The position numbers and the translations under genes were made by a program. The notes under the pieces were generated by a model. That model was not told the origin of the DNA. It did not search any database and saw only the letters and a program-made list of their open reading frames with translations. Positions 11,424 to 22,194 of a stretch of DNA of 64,000 bases are shown piece after piece. Position 1 is the first letter of the stretch. The number at the start of each line of letters is the position of its first letter. Origin of the DNA: Pseudomicrostroma phylloplanum (Eukaryota > Basidiomycota > Exobasidiomycetes > Microstromatales); NCBI GenBank assembly GCA_039545275.1, contig BCHS01000014.1:65930-129929 (forward strand). The letters run 5' to 3'.

Positions 11424-13691
11424 TCAAGCAGCCTGGGACGCAGGAGAATACGAAGCGCCTTGGCTAGGTCCGCGAGCTCCTTGAGGTGGGCCATACTGCT
11501 GTGGGTGCACACCAGGCCCACCCTGTTGCGAATGAGGCCCGAGCATCCCAGGAGGCATCAGAGGCATCCCGCCAGCCTGCTGATGCTGATGTTGGCTCAA
11601 CTGCATCAGTTGACTCTTGAGGAACATGACCTCGTTCCTCAAAGCCCCCACCGTCTCTTGCAGACCACCATTTTCGGCCTCATAGAAGGCAACCTTTGTC
11701 TGCAAGTCTTGCAGCCAAGCCTTCTTACGCTGACGACACTTCAGCGCTGCTTGTCGGTTGCGCTCAAGGAAGTTCTTCCTCTTCTCCTCGTCGTCACCCG
11801 GTGAGCCTCCCTCACCATCGAACTTGGACTCGTCTCCAGACTCGCCATCGCTCCCACCAATGTCATCCTCCACCGACTCCGACTTCGCCCCGCGCTTGGC
11901 CTTCTTCGCATTCTTCGCCGGTGCACCAGCAGCGGCTGCAGGCATAGCAGAGGAAGCGGCTTTACCGCCGCTCCCACTTGCACCTTCGTTACCGCTACTG
12001 CTTGCATTGGCAGCGGCGCTCGACTTCTTGCGCTTTGTGCCCTTGCTGGCATTGCCATTTGCAGCAGGAGCTGATGCGCCTTGTTGGCCATTGAAAGATG
12101 CAGGAGGTTGTGGCTGTGGAGCTTGAACCATGCCATTAGGTTGTTGAACCTGCCCACCCTGCCCTTGCCCTGCCTGTTGCTGATCGCGTTTAGACAGCTC
12201 TTGATGAGCTTGGCTGAGCAGGAAAAGGCCAGCTGCTCCTTGAGGGCCACCACCTTGTGTCTGCCCATTGGACTGCAATTTTGGCTGCCCAGGCTTATTG
12301 GCTGCCTGCTGAGCACTGTCGGAGGTCGCACCATTCCCAGCTGCAGCCTTCGCACCCGGAGCCTTCTGGCGCGCATTGGCAGCGCCACCGGCCTGCTGCT
12401 GTTGTTGTTGCTGCCTGCCGAAAGCGAGGTCAAAGTCGCCTTGATTCTGGCTGCCGTTCTGACCGCTACGAACATCCGACTGCATCGGCGTGATGCCAGT
12501 GTGCTCGCCAGAATTCATAAGGGACGAAGCGTGGTTTGTCAAGGCGGTAAAGGTGTTGGGGGTCATCTGAGGTCCATTGCCATTCACCATGGCGAGGAAA
12601 GCCGCTGTGCCAGGCGAAGGGGGCGGGAAGCCGCTGGCGCTGCCAAGTGGGGTCAGACCGGTCTTAAAGTTGGACAGATCAGGGGTGAACCCTGTGCGGA
12701 AAGTTGATGGATCGAAGTGATTAAGATGACTTAGATGGTGCTGAGGGCCAGTAAGCATAGCAGGGGAAAGAGGACCGGCCCGGAGTGAGCCCAGACTTGA
12801 TGGACCCCAAGGGTAGGCGTTGCCGCCCTCTTGGTTGGGTGAAGTGAGAGAGGCTACGGGAGGGAGTGCTCGCTTGTCTGGCGTGCTAGTGCCAGCAGTT
12901 GCGTCCTTCTTGGCACCAGCTGCTCCTGGAGCAGTGGTAGTGCTGCGAGCGCCTGCTTTGGTGGCTGCAGGATCCTGAGAGGAGTTCGAGGACGAAGCAG
13001 GCTTCTGTTCCCCAGCTTTTTGCTTCACGGCATCGTCGCTAGAAGCTGCTCCGCCTTCTTCCTCCTTGTTCTTCTTGGCGTTGCCAGCAGTCGATGCCGA
13101 GTCTTCCGGGGGAGAGGCAGAGTCGGAAGGCTTGGACGAGAAGGACTGCTCGAACGGGTTTGGTTCGAGAGCGTGCCTAGCGTTCTTTGGCTGTGGGCGA
13201 GCCGGAGGTCGGGCGGCTGGAGGAGCATACAGGGAAAAGAGGTTTAGACGTGAGTCTTTCTGCTGGATGTGACACGAGACTGTGATGATGATGCTAGGCA
13301 GCGAGGTGGATGCCACGTAGACGAAGCTTTCTTGACGGCATCTGTGCCTAATCAATTGTGCCTTGCAGGCAAATGCTAGCCTCTCCGCCCTTCTCCATCT
13401 CTGTACTTTGCCTCGAGACGCGTCTGCATTCGACGAAGACTACTCACCTTTCTGACCCGGTTGGGCTAGAAGACGAGAAACAAGATCGGCAAGGAGACAA
13501 AGACGTGACAGAGGAAGCCAAAGGGGGAGGGGAGAAGAGTGGTTCGGCTCAGTGACCTGTACCAGACTGAGCTTTCGCTCTGTCCATCAGAGAGGCAATA
13601 TGATCGGACAGGTGCAAGTTGCATGCGGGCGTGAAGGTGTCAACTCACCGGTGGCCTTGGAAGCCGTGCCTGCTGCTGCTGCTGCTGCCAT
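11424..13691 (-). CDS. atf1: Atf1/CREB-type bZIP transcription factor
   Basis: This nuclear factor resembles the Atf1/AtfA stress-activated bZIP family, targets of the Hog1/Sty1 MAP kinase. The basic region and zipper lie at about residues 505-570 (KNFLERNRQAALKCRQRKK, then leucine heptads through LKSQLMQL). The N-terminal half has Aft1-type features: EPNPFEQSF near residue 25, then YPWGPSSLGSLRAGPLSPAM and short S/T-P and FxTGFTPDLS-like repeats expected for MAPK substrates. Gln-, Ala- and Ser-rich linkers separate them. Exons are 13649-13691 (ATG plus a short poly-Ala run), an 18-nt microexon 13448-13465, and 11424-13255, giving 630 aa in phase. The last acceptor (AAAG) is weak, so the N-terminal junctions are the least certain part. 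Confidence 0.88.
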
Positions 13692-14467
13692 GACGACGAC
13701 GACAACCGATCGATCACTCAATCAACCAATCAATCTATCAAGTGCTTCACGCCCGAGGGCGATGACGATGACGACGTGCGGGGGGTGAGAGCTGTGCGTG
13801 CGGCCAGACAAGCGGGCGCGGGACAGGGTTTTCGCGACGTCAGAGTGTGCTGTGCCATTAGCCTCGCTTGGTCCTCGACGCGACCATCCATCCGCCCACG
13901 TCGTTGACGCTAGGCTTGAGGATGCGGAGCGTGAGAGAGGACCCTTGCGAGATGAGCTCGCTTGTGATTGAACTTACCAAGGCTGTCGGATGTGACTTTG
14001 CTGCCAAAGGGTGCCAGACGCGGTAGGGCGGGGAACGGGAGTGCAGTGGAAAGGGGGCAAAGGTGGTATGACGATGGGATGACGACGATGACGATCAGGG
14101 CGATAAGCACGCCCGCCAGAGGGATTTTCCCCTGCAGAGACCTCGCAGCGCAGTCGCACGCACTTCGCCAGTGTCCCTCGCCAGGCACCGCGCACTCTTT
14201 CAAATGCCACGCGCCACGAGCTGACGGCCAGTCGAACGTCGGGCCGCGCCTCCGACTGACTGTACCCAATCGCCGCGGGCGACAGATGCGGGCAGGTATC
14301 ATTGCATGATCCCTCGCATGGATCCCCGAAGTGCGGGGAACACGGCCGTGAAATAAGATGTGGGGTCTAGAATAATATGCATGGAACAGCGTGACCGAGA
14401 AACAAAACAAGAACGTAAGGAACATACACACGTAATGGCCGGATCGACGCCGGGGGTCCAGCCAGCT
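13692..14467. promoter_or_regulatory. bZIP upstream region and MCM7 3' flank
   Basis: This 776-bp region contains the promoter and leader of the bZIP gene and the 3' UTR of MCM7. It is GC-rich with short ATGACGACG-like repeats at 13690-13700 and 13760-13775. No additional gene was recognised. Confidence 0.45.
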
Positions 14468-17240
14468 CTACAGGAAGACCAACCTGTTCCCCGTCACCTG
14501 CAACACACCCAGATCCTCGTACTCTCGTAGACACTCCTGGAGCTGATCCTCGATCCACCCGCTGGCCAGAATACGATCCCTGACATCTCTGATCAACAAC
14601 TCTCCGGGTCCATCACTCAGAGATCCGCCCTGAGAGTCCAGAAGCGCTTGTGTGTCCACTTCGTCCTCCTCGTCTTGGTCCTCGTCGACTTCCATTGCGT
14701 CACCACCTCTCCTAGAGGCTCGCCTTCTCCGCCTCTCGGCTGCCCTGGCCCTGAGGCTCTCCTGCTCCTCTCGAGCAGTGGCAGAAGCGACCATGGCCAT
14801 GTCTCTGATGATCCTGTAGATCTTGCTGACAGGGCTGTGATCGTTAACCTCGTCATCCTTGCCTCTCCTTGCAGCGCCGTCGGCGTGGAGAGAGGCCTTG
14901 GAGACGTCCATCAAACGCAGCGCCTCGTCCACATCTGCCAGCTCCACCACGTCTGCGAACCTCAGACGCGCCAGAGCTTGCGACAGGCGCAAGACACCCA
15001 ATAAGGTCCTGGCAGAAGTATACGAGTAGGCGTGGTCACGCTCCTCGTCTTCCTTGCCCTGTGCTCGCAGCTTCACGTATGCCCCAACCACGTATTCGCT
15101 CACCGCCTTGGGGACGGTTGGCCTCTTTTGACGGGCGAGGGCAATGTAGTGTCGCATCACCAGCGGGTCTAGAGGCTCGTGCTCAATAGGTGGGTGCTCC
15201 GAGTGCATGTGCACATAGGCGACGTGCTGGGCCAATCGCTCGTCGTCTTCCCTCGATGGCGTGTCCAGGATGAGGAAGAGGACATCGAATCGAGAGAGCA
15301 GAGCAGCAGGCAGATTGATGTTGTCCACCGGTGACACGCGAGGGTTGTATCGACCGTAGAGAGGGTTGGCAGCAGCCAGAATCGACGTCCGGGCATTGAG
15401 CGTCGTAGAAATTCCGGCCTTTGAGATACTAATCGTCTGCTGTTCCATCACTTCGTGAATGGCAGTCCTGTCCGACTCCTCCATCTTGTCGAACTCATCA
15501 ATGCAGGCAATACCATTGTCTGCCAAGACGAGGGCTCCTCCTTCCAGGACCATCTCGTCCGTCACTGGGTCCCTCATGACCGCGGCTGTCAGACCGACTC
15601 CAGATGAACCACGACCGGTGGTGTAGACTCCTCGAGGTGCGACCTTGGAAATATACTTGAGCAGCTGTGACTTGGCCACTCCCGGGTCTCCCATCAGGCA
15701 GACGTTGATGTCACCCCTGATCTTCATTCCGTCGCCGACGGTCTTGCTGACACCTCCGACTAGCAAGAGCAGAAGACACTTCTTGACGTCCTCATGACCG
15801 TAAATTTCAGGCGCAATGGAGGCGGCGAGCTTAGCGTACAGAGCAGGATCGGTCTTGAGCTCAGAGATCTCGGCCTCGATCTCTGGAGTCAGCTCCATGG
15901 CGTCGTATTGCTTCTTGAGCTGGTGGACATTCTGGGCATCCAGGTACGTATCGGTAAGAAGCCCAGCCCGCACAGCCTTGAAGCCAGTGTAGGGAGTCGG
16001 CAAGAAGATACCACCGACGTCTGCTACGTCTCCGGGGCTCAATGACCGAGTCAAAGGACCGTACAAGTGGATGGTCATAGTCCGGGGAATGTGACCAATA
16101 GGGACCTGGTCGGCCATCTCCTGGACCTTCACCTCCTGGAAGGGTACGAATTTGCTAGCCCTCGTCTGTTGGAAGAGGGACCCCTTGACACGGTTCGTCG
16201 TGCATTTGGCGCTTGGGCACTCGACGAGAGGCATGTAAGAGCGTCCCACGACTTCCTGGAAGATCTCAGCACCGCAATTGTCACAAGCGTAGGCGTCGAC
16301 AAGCAGGTACGGCTTGACTTCCGAAACCCTCGTGACGATTCCTCGGATAGTGATGAGCTTGCCTAGATGAGCACCCTTGACAGAGCGCACTGCCATGTGC
16401 GGGGCGTTCTTAAGGGGCGCGAAATAAAGCTGATACCTTCGTAGAAGAGCGGGAGGAAAAGGAGCACTCTCCGCCTCACGCAATGCCGCTTGTGACTCGT
16501 CTATTTCCGGGCCAGTCATCTCGAGGGTTGAGATATTCTGAGCCCTGGCATTCCTCTCCCTTCGCTGGTGCATGATGACGTCCAGGACGTCGTCCTTGTG
16601 TGAGATGTCCTTGGTAGCTTCAGGCATGATTTTGTCGACAATTTCCGAAAAGAGCTCTGTGTAGTGGCGAGTGTTGTCAATGATCGAGTGGGCAAGTTGC
16701 CTGCCACCTTCCTTCGATCCAGAGTTCTTGTGCTAGAAAGCAGAGTAGAAGGTGTTTAATCAAGATCAGTCACTGAAGAGAATGAATGAGCGCCTCCCTT
16801 TTCTACACTCACGCTAACTACATCGTTAAGGTCGATGACTAGGCTGTCCTGTTCACGGTTCGCGATACGTTGCTAGTGAAAGAGTCGCAAGTGCTGCCGT
16901 TAGTACAATGACGCCTTTCATCTAAGCTTTCTTGTCTCGCACTCACCAACTGCCCCATATACTTCAAAGCGTTCTTGCCCTTCCCACCTCCAGCTCCATT
17001 CGCACCGCTCCTCGTCGAAGTCCCAATATCCATCTCGTCCATCTCGTCCTCCAGATCCCCCTCTCCATCATCCTCTTCATCCTCCTCGTCTCCAAAGTCT
17101 AGCATAGCAGACTGTGACTGACGCTTAGAGGGAACTGCGCCCTTGAATCCGGTGAGGAAATCGGTGATCTTCTCGCGCTCATCGGTGTAGTTGATGTCGA
17201 GCTTGATGACGGGGAGGATGGGACCTGCTGTTGCGGCCAT
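14468..17240 (-). CDS. MCM7: DNA replication licensing factor Mcm7
   Basis: Mcm7 is one of six subunits of the MCM2-7 replicative helicase loaded at origins. Exons 16947-17240, 16813-16872 and 14468-16732 join in phase to 872 aa. The N-terminus contains FLTGFKG and an acidic insert (DEEDEEDD). A C4 zinc finger lies at about 265-300 (CDNCGAE ... CPSAKC). The subunit signature [20 protein letters not shown] identifies Mcm7 rather than a paralogue. Walker A is GDPGVAKSQ with Lys472, Walker B is CIDEFDKM near 527, and the arginine finger is SRFD near 597. The C-terminal winged-helix part follows an acidic/basic linker. At 872 aa it is slightly longer than many family members because of the acidic insert and that linker. 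Confidence 0.97.
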
Positions 17241-17655
17241 GCTGGGCGGCGGATCGAGCTGGGTTCAGGGAAGGTGGAGTGGTAGCCCAAGGGCGGGGAA
17301 GTGAATAGAGGGAAGGAACGAAAGGTTTCGTTGCTACGAAAGGACTGCGATGTTGCTGGGTATAGGGAGAGTCGAGTTGCGTGCGAGGGGTGAAAGATGG
17401 TATACAAGAGAGTAGGTGAGGAGGGAGGCGCTTGACCAAGGCGGCAATCAAAGAAGGCGGGTGTTCCCCTTCCGAACGCGCCACTCAACGCGAACATTGG
17501 GCGCGTCTGTCAAGCCACTCTGCGCGTCAAGCGCCTGCCACGTCCCACCCACACGCGACGCCTGCCCTTCCTGCTCCCCGGCTAGCGCTGACAAGGAAGA
17601 AGTGCTCACGCGACAGGCGACAAATGGTGGATGATGACATGCTCATGGCACAGGC
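17241..17655. promoter_or_regulatory. MCM7 promoter region
   Basis: This 415-bp region lies upstream of MCM7 and downstream of the next minus-strand gene. ACGCG-containing stretches (AACGCGAACA near 17488 and CACACGCGACGCC near 17550) resemble the MCB-type G1/S element used for MCM genes in yeasts. That is a motif resemblance only. Confidence 0.4.
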
Positions 17656-19243
17656 TCAGTTGACAAAGGCCAGCCATTGACCGTTTCCGGCGTTCTCTTC
17701 TCCTTCACCGACACACCAAGCCCATCGGATCCCTACACTGTCTGCTGCTCCGTCTGCCTCTGCTTTAGAATCAAGCCAGCCTGCAACGCCGACGTGCTTC
17801 TCCTTGTCTTGTTGCGTAGCCATCTCCACTCCGGTGAGCATCCTCAGTTGCTCGTCTTGCTTCCGCGTGAGGCTCAGCTGCTCCAGCGTTGGCGGAGGGG
17901 GCTTGTACAGCGATCGGACGGCGAGGATGCGGAGCACTATTTCTGAGATGGTGGAGAGCGGATCCGGGCTCCCATTGCACCAGGCGATTCGACGGAGCAT
18001 GTGCATAGTCAACTCTCGTAACATGGCACTCGACGAAGGAAGGTGCAGATGCGAGATGCCCTGCGGGTGTCGAAGAAGCAAGGAAGGTAAAGTCAGCTAA
18101 CCGTTCGCCTGAGGATCCTGGCGACGCGGACGACTCGGCATTGCATTTTCAACCACTCACCTTCGTCTTGATCAGTACTTCTCCAGCCTCAATCTCCGCG
18201 CTTGTCCGCAGATTGACCTTCGTGATCTGAGTGGACCAGCCCGCTTCTTTGCTGTTGCACTGGAACCATAGTAGCCCATCGCCTACCTCTGGCAGCCGCA
18301 CACGGATGATGCCATGGCAGATTCTGTGGCTCGAACCTGTTTCTGTGCTCTCTTGGTCGTCGTGGACCAACTGAGCGATCCAAATGCGGGGCCTCTCGCT
18401 CTTCTTTGGGGCAGTCTGAGCCGATGCAGCAGCACTGGTGCCCGGTGGCTGCTCGGCGAGCAGCTTGTCAAAGGCTTTGCAATTGCTTCGTATGCTTTCC
18501 AGCCGGGCGTTGATGCTCGCACGTATCGATTCTGTTGATGACTGACTTCCAGCCTCTCCAGCAGCCTCTCCCTCTGTGGGCGCGACTGACTTGATCAAGG
18601 CTTCAAAGGACAGCGTCTTGAGTATCTTTGGCGAGCTCGCCGAAGCGATCAGCGGGAGGGCTGGTGCGCCTTGATCGAGGCGCGCCTGTGCCGTTGCTCT
18701 TCGCTTCCTCCTCCTGCTCAGGATGATCTCCCTCTTCTCCTCCCGTGTCAGACCCTCTCCCTCCCTGCCCCTCTTGCCGCTCTGGGACTCAAGAACATCC
18801 TCGGCGATGCGGATTGCCTCCCTCACCCCTTCGCCGGTCTCATCCCGTACTCCACTCATGAGCTGAGACAGGATGGACGAGACTTGAGAAGCCAGTGGTC
18901 GGTATGTTGCGAGAGATGGGCTTGGCTGGACTTTGGTAGCCAGAGGGGTGGAAGCAATTGGCTTCTTCCCCACTGGCCCGTCCGCTCCTGTGGGACGACC
19001 GTCAGTAGATACGGCTGCTTGAAGACGAGTGAGATCGGTCAGTGGAGCAAGGAGGTGAGGCAGAATCTCTACCAGGCCAGGGAACCGCGATTCGGACGAT
19101 TGTGGTGCTTGCGTTGGGTCATCGAGGTGTTTAGAGGCGGAAGAATCAAGAAGGGTGGAGAGGTAGGAGAGTTGATGGATGGATTGTTGGATCTGTTGCG
19201 ACGTCGGCAGAGGCGGAGACGTGGAAGAAGAGGTGCTTGACAT
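17656..19243 (-). CDS. Unknown protein, two exons, 495 aa
   Basis: I do not recognise a family. Exons 18161-19243 and 17656-18060 join in phase (AAG, then GGC after a GCAG acceptor). The N-terminal third is helical-looking (QQIQQSIHQLSYLSTLL). A basic stretch at about 195-215 (EEKREIILSRRRKRRAT) could be a nuclear localisation signal. The better-conserved-looking part is C-terminal: RPRIWIAQLVHD, a CHGIIRVRLPEVGDGLLWFQC segment read across two short blocks, then LRELTMHMLRRIAWC. No signal peptide or membrane segment is seen. It diverges from PYM across 250 bp. A nuclear, complex-subunit role would fit the composition, but this is inference. Confidence 0.75.
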
Positions 19244-19493
19244 TTTGAACGACCAACGTCTGCACGACGAACGTAGCTTGACCCGACGGCGAGAGAGAGA
19301 GTGGTGAGTATTGAGTGTGGAAGCAAAGGTGATCGACTGATCGCTTGCATCGAAGGACGACACCTCGGAAGTGCGGGGGCGGAGCTTCAACTCGCTGCAG
19401 CTGTTTCCGTTCTCCCTCCGTTGCTGCACTTCCTTCCGATGGACCATCACCAGCAAGGAAGCCTGACCAGAACCTATACTCATCTCGAATAGG
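19244..19493. promoter_or_regulatory. Compact bidirectional promoter
   Basis: Only 250 bp separate the ATG of the unknown minus-strand gene (19243) from the ATG of PYM (19494), so both leaders and core promoters must fit here. No clear TATA box was seen. Confidence 0.55.
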
Positions 19494-20508
19494 ATGAGTG
19501 GCCCCGCATCTACTGCTGGGTCATCGACCTCGTCTCCACAGCGGACCTTTGCCTCAGGCATCGTTCACGATGAAGAGACCCAGACGAGGAGTATACCCCA
19601 GAGCAGGAGAGCCGATGGAACGTGAGTCTGCCTCAACTCTAATACTGCACCCTCTACCCCCTTCTGACCTGTAGCCACACGTTCTCCCTCCTTACATCAG
19701 CCTTCGGAAAGAGCGCAAGGTCAAGCTAGGCTACACACCACAGGAGGACATCGCCCGCTTCCGCTCTAAGCGATTGATGGAGGAAGATGCTCGGCGGGCT
19801 GCTTCAGGCTCAGGGACAGGAGTTCCGGGCTCAGCGAGCTGGGTAGCAGCTGCTACCTCCCCTGCCTCAGGGAGTAGCAACAGCCGGTATTCGTCGACGC
19901 TGGTTGGGCTGAAACCCCGTCCTTCAGCTCAGGAAGGCGAGAGCAAGGTCCTGCCAGTCGGGAGAGCTCAGAGGACAGAAGTACGGGAGGAGCGTCCCGT
20001 GAAGAGCGATGAGCTTGCTAGTACACCGGATCTCAACAATCCGAGCAAGCCTGAGGGCGTTGCCTCGCCTGCTGAATCAGCGTCTGTGGCTAGGACGGCG
20101 CCTCCCCGTGGACTCTTCGCGAGGGCAATGGGAGGCGTTGCGACACAAGACAGGGCGAGAGAAGGCAGGTCCACGCCCACAAAGGATATTAAACCTGCTC
20201 CTTCTGGAGATGTAAAGACAGACAATACTGCCAGGACATCAGACGCTGTACGGACACCAAGGACTGGTCAGTCGAGCAGGAGCGAGGAGCCGCCGAATAG
20301 ACGTGCTGGCCCTCGTGTCCCCCCTTCTTCAGCTTCAGACGCACAGAGCTGGCGCAGAGGACCTGCTCCGGCTCCGCCGCTCGCAGAGAGCGCTCTACCT
20401 AGAGGGAGGGACGAAAGCGCCGCCAGGGGGAGTGAGGTGGACCCTGTCGAGCAACTGTCGTCAGGCTTGAGGAGTCTCAAGGTGGAAAGGAGTAGCAGTG
20501 GAAAATAG
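19494..20508 (+). CDS. PYM1: PYM/WIBG homologue (partner of Y14 and Mago)
   Basis: PYM binds the Mago-Y14 core and helps remove exon-junction complexes from translating mRNA in the cytoplasm. Exon 1 is 19494-19621 and exon 2 is 19701-20508, giving 311 aa. The diagnostic N-terminal block runs across the junction: GIVHDEETQTRSIPQSRRAD, then GTLRKERKVKLGYTPQED at about residues 41-58. This matches the family pattern of an IPxSxRPDGTxRK segment followed by basic residues and GYxPQE. The acceptor must be ATCAG at 19700; using the TAG 26 nt upstream shifts the frame and hits a stop. After about residue 70 the protein is disordered (Ser/Pro/Arg-rich) with one hydrophobic island, RGLFARAMGG. Retention of PYM fits an intron-rich genome that keeps the exon-junction complex. 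Confidence 0.82.
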
Positions 20509-20684
20509 TACGTCGGGGGGTCGAGACTCTTCTGCAGAGGTGGGAAAGGCGCAGATTCTTAGGGTACCCAAGGGTTGTCAACACACAGTCCGCAATGTAT
20601 AGATGATTTTGAGCAGTATGTGTGCCATAGGTGCAATGGCAGCAAAGGGGTATCATAAATTGATGCAAGCGACGGTACTGGATC

Positions 20685-21389
20685 CTAGTCATTCGTGTCC
20701 TCACTCTCCTGCGCCTCCGCTTCTAGCTTCTCGTTCATCCTCTTCTTCTGCTTCTTCTTCTTGTTGAGCTTCTTCTTCCTCTCCTTCTCTCTAGCCTTCT
20801 CCTTGACACTCATCTTCACGTCGCCAAGTCCGGCGGCGGGAGCTGCTGCTCCATCGATCCCGCCACTCCTCAAGCCCGCCCCCTGGCTAGCCCTCAGTCC
20901 CTCCTCGAGCAGCACACTCATTCTCCTCCTCGCTAAAACCCTGTTCCTCTCCAGAGCCCTCTCCTCCTGGCACCTCACGATAGCGCCAGTCGGTAGATGA
21001 AGCAAGTCGCACCGGCTCTTGTTCTTGTTGATGGCCTGCCCTCCCTTGCCGCCTCCCCGGTTGAACGTCTCCCGCAGATGCGACTCGTCGAGCTCAAGGG
21101 GCAGCTTGCGCGAGGATGTGAACTTGTAGTGTGTCGAGGAGGTGAACCATTCGGGAAGCTGGTTGCCCGGAAGGAGGAACCGACCAGAGAGGGTGCCTTG
21201 AGTGCCGGGCGTAGAGCGAGAGGCTGAGCGAGATGATGCGAGGGACAGATCCTTCTCTGCTTCATCTTGCGCGTCCTCTTCCTCTTCTTCGTCTGCATCA
21301 TGCTCTTCACTTGCACTGGCGCGGCCTGCCACGTCCGATACGGGTGAAACAAGGCTAGTGGACGCAATGCGGGGGGCAGTAGTCAGCAC
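20685..21389 (-). CDS. Class I release-factor (RF-1/GGQ) domain protein, MTRFR/Rso55-like; 5' end unresolved
   Basis: The reading frame encodes a GGQ peptidyl-tRNA hydrolase domain: LELDESHLRETFNRG, then GGGKGGQAINKNKS, CDLLHLPTGAIVRCQEERAL and ERNRVLARR. A long Lys-rich tail (KEKERKKKLNKKKKQKKR-like) follows. This is the layout of C12orf65/MTRFR and yeast Rso55, which release peptides from stalled mitochondrial ribosomes without codon recognition. The frame has no ATG before the domain: its first possible codon here is GTG at 21389, and in-frame TAG TAG codons sit at 21399-21404. A spliced upstream exon is therefore needed. The hydrolase-like gene on the same strand ends only 50 bp upstream, so a fused or shared-first-exon transcript is possible (see findings). 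The domain call is firm; the start is not. Confidence 0.8.
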   Translation of the reverse strand: MLTTAPRIASTSLVSPVSDVAGRASASEEHDADEEEEEDAQDEAEKDLSLASSRSASRSTPGTQGTLSGRFLLPGNQLPEWFTSSTHYKFTSSRKLPLELDESHLRETFNRGGGKGGQAINKNKSRCDLLHLPTGAIVRCQEERALERNRVLARRRMSVLLEEGLRASQGAGLRSGGIDGAAAPAAGLGDVKMSVKEKAREKERKKKLNKKKKQKKRMNEKLEAEAQESEDTND

Positions 21390-21438
21390 CCCTGTCTTCT
21401 ACTACGCCCCTTCCGAACTCTCCCGATATCACTCACAC

Positions 21439-22194
21439 TCACACACCGCACTCTTCCTCTAACCACTTTTGCACCTCTCCCGGCCCCTCCTTGTCTACGT
21501 CCTCCCACACAATCTTGTCCAATGCTTCCCCCGCCTCCTCCTCTGCTGCATGCTCAATCCTGTGGGCCTCGTACCATGGGATAGCCTCCACCTTCTGCCT
21601 CGCAATCTCTTTGGCAGACCAAATGACTCTGCAGGGGAAGCGTGGCTCGAAGTTGTACTCCTCGAATGGAGTTGGAAGAAGAGCCTGGTGGGCTTTATGC
21701 GCTCGCGCTGAAGAGAGAGGCGGGTCGAGGAGGAGAAGGGACGAGAGGGGATGCGAAGAGGCGTACTGCTCTGCAATTAGGCTCGAAAGGTAGCCAGTGA
21801 AGAGGACGGGTGGGAAGGGAGAGGCAGTACGGAGGAGCGAGCTCATATCCTTCTCGTAAGCATCGAGTGTGTCCTTGGAGGTAGTCTTGTCTTTCAGTTC
21901 GTCCGGATCCAGGTCGATCAAGATGCTCTCATAGCCCTGTGCGGAGAAGTGCTCAATGAAAGCCGCGTACAGGTGCTTCGCTTGTGCTCCTTCCTGAAAG
22001 GCCTGCGCAGCCAAAAACAGAACGGGTGTAGGAACTTGGCGGGGCGCATCTGGGCTGGGCTTGATGGTGGCCAGAGTACTCTTCAGTCGTGCCTGTTGCC
22101 TTAGCAGAGAGGTGGCCGCGGACGTCGGACGAACAATCGATGCATACCGCGGCTGAGCTGCCCTTGCGAGAGTCGGCAAGGTCAATGTGGGCAT
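21439..22194 (-). CDS. Mitochondrial alpha/beta-hydrolase-like protein
   Basis: Starting at the ATG at 22194 gives 251 aa whose first ~45 residues look like a mitochondrial presequence: many Arg/Ser/Ala, no acidic residues (MPTLTLPTLARAAQPRYAS ... LLRQQARLKSTL). The body resembles an alpha/beta-hydrolase fold: strands TPVLFLAAQAF and YESILIDLD, then PPVLFTGYLSSLIAEQY in the nucleophile-elbow region, and LSSLLLLDPPLS. No GxSxG is visible at the elbow (TGYLS), so catalytic activity is doubtful. The frame stays open upstream to 22443, but that extension is not protein-like and is probably leader. The frame stops at 21439-21441 (TGA), within a GT-rich stretch that could alternatively be a splice donor. 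Confidence 0.7.
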   Translation of the reverse strand: MPTLTLPTLARAAQPRYASIVRPTSAATSLLRQQARLKSTLATIKPSPDAPRQVPTPVLFLAAQAFQEGAQAKHLYAAFIEHFSAQGYESILIDLDPDELKDKTTSKDTLDAYEKDMSSLLRTASPFPPVLFTGYLSSLIAEQYASSHPLSSLLLLDPPLSSARAHKAHQALLPTPFEEYNFEPRFPCRVIWSAKEIARQKVEAIPWYEAHRIEHAAEEEAGEALDKIVWEDVDKEGPGEVQKWLEEECGV

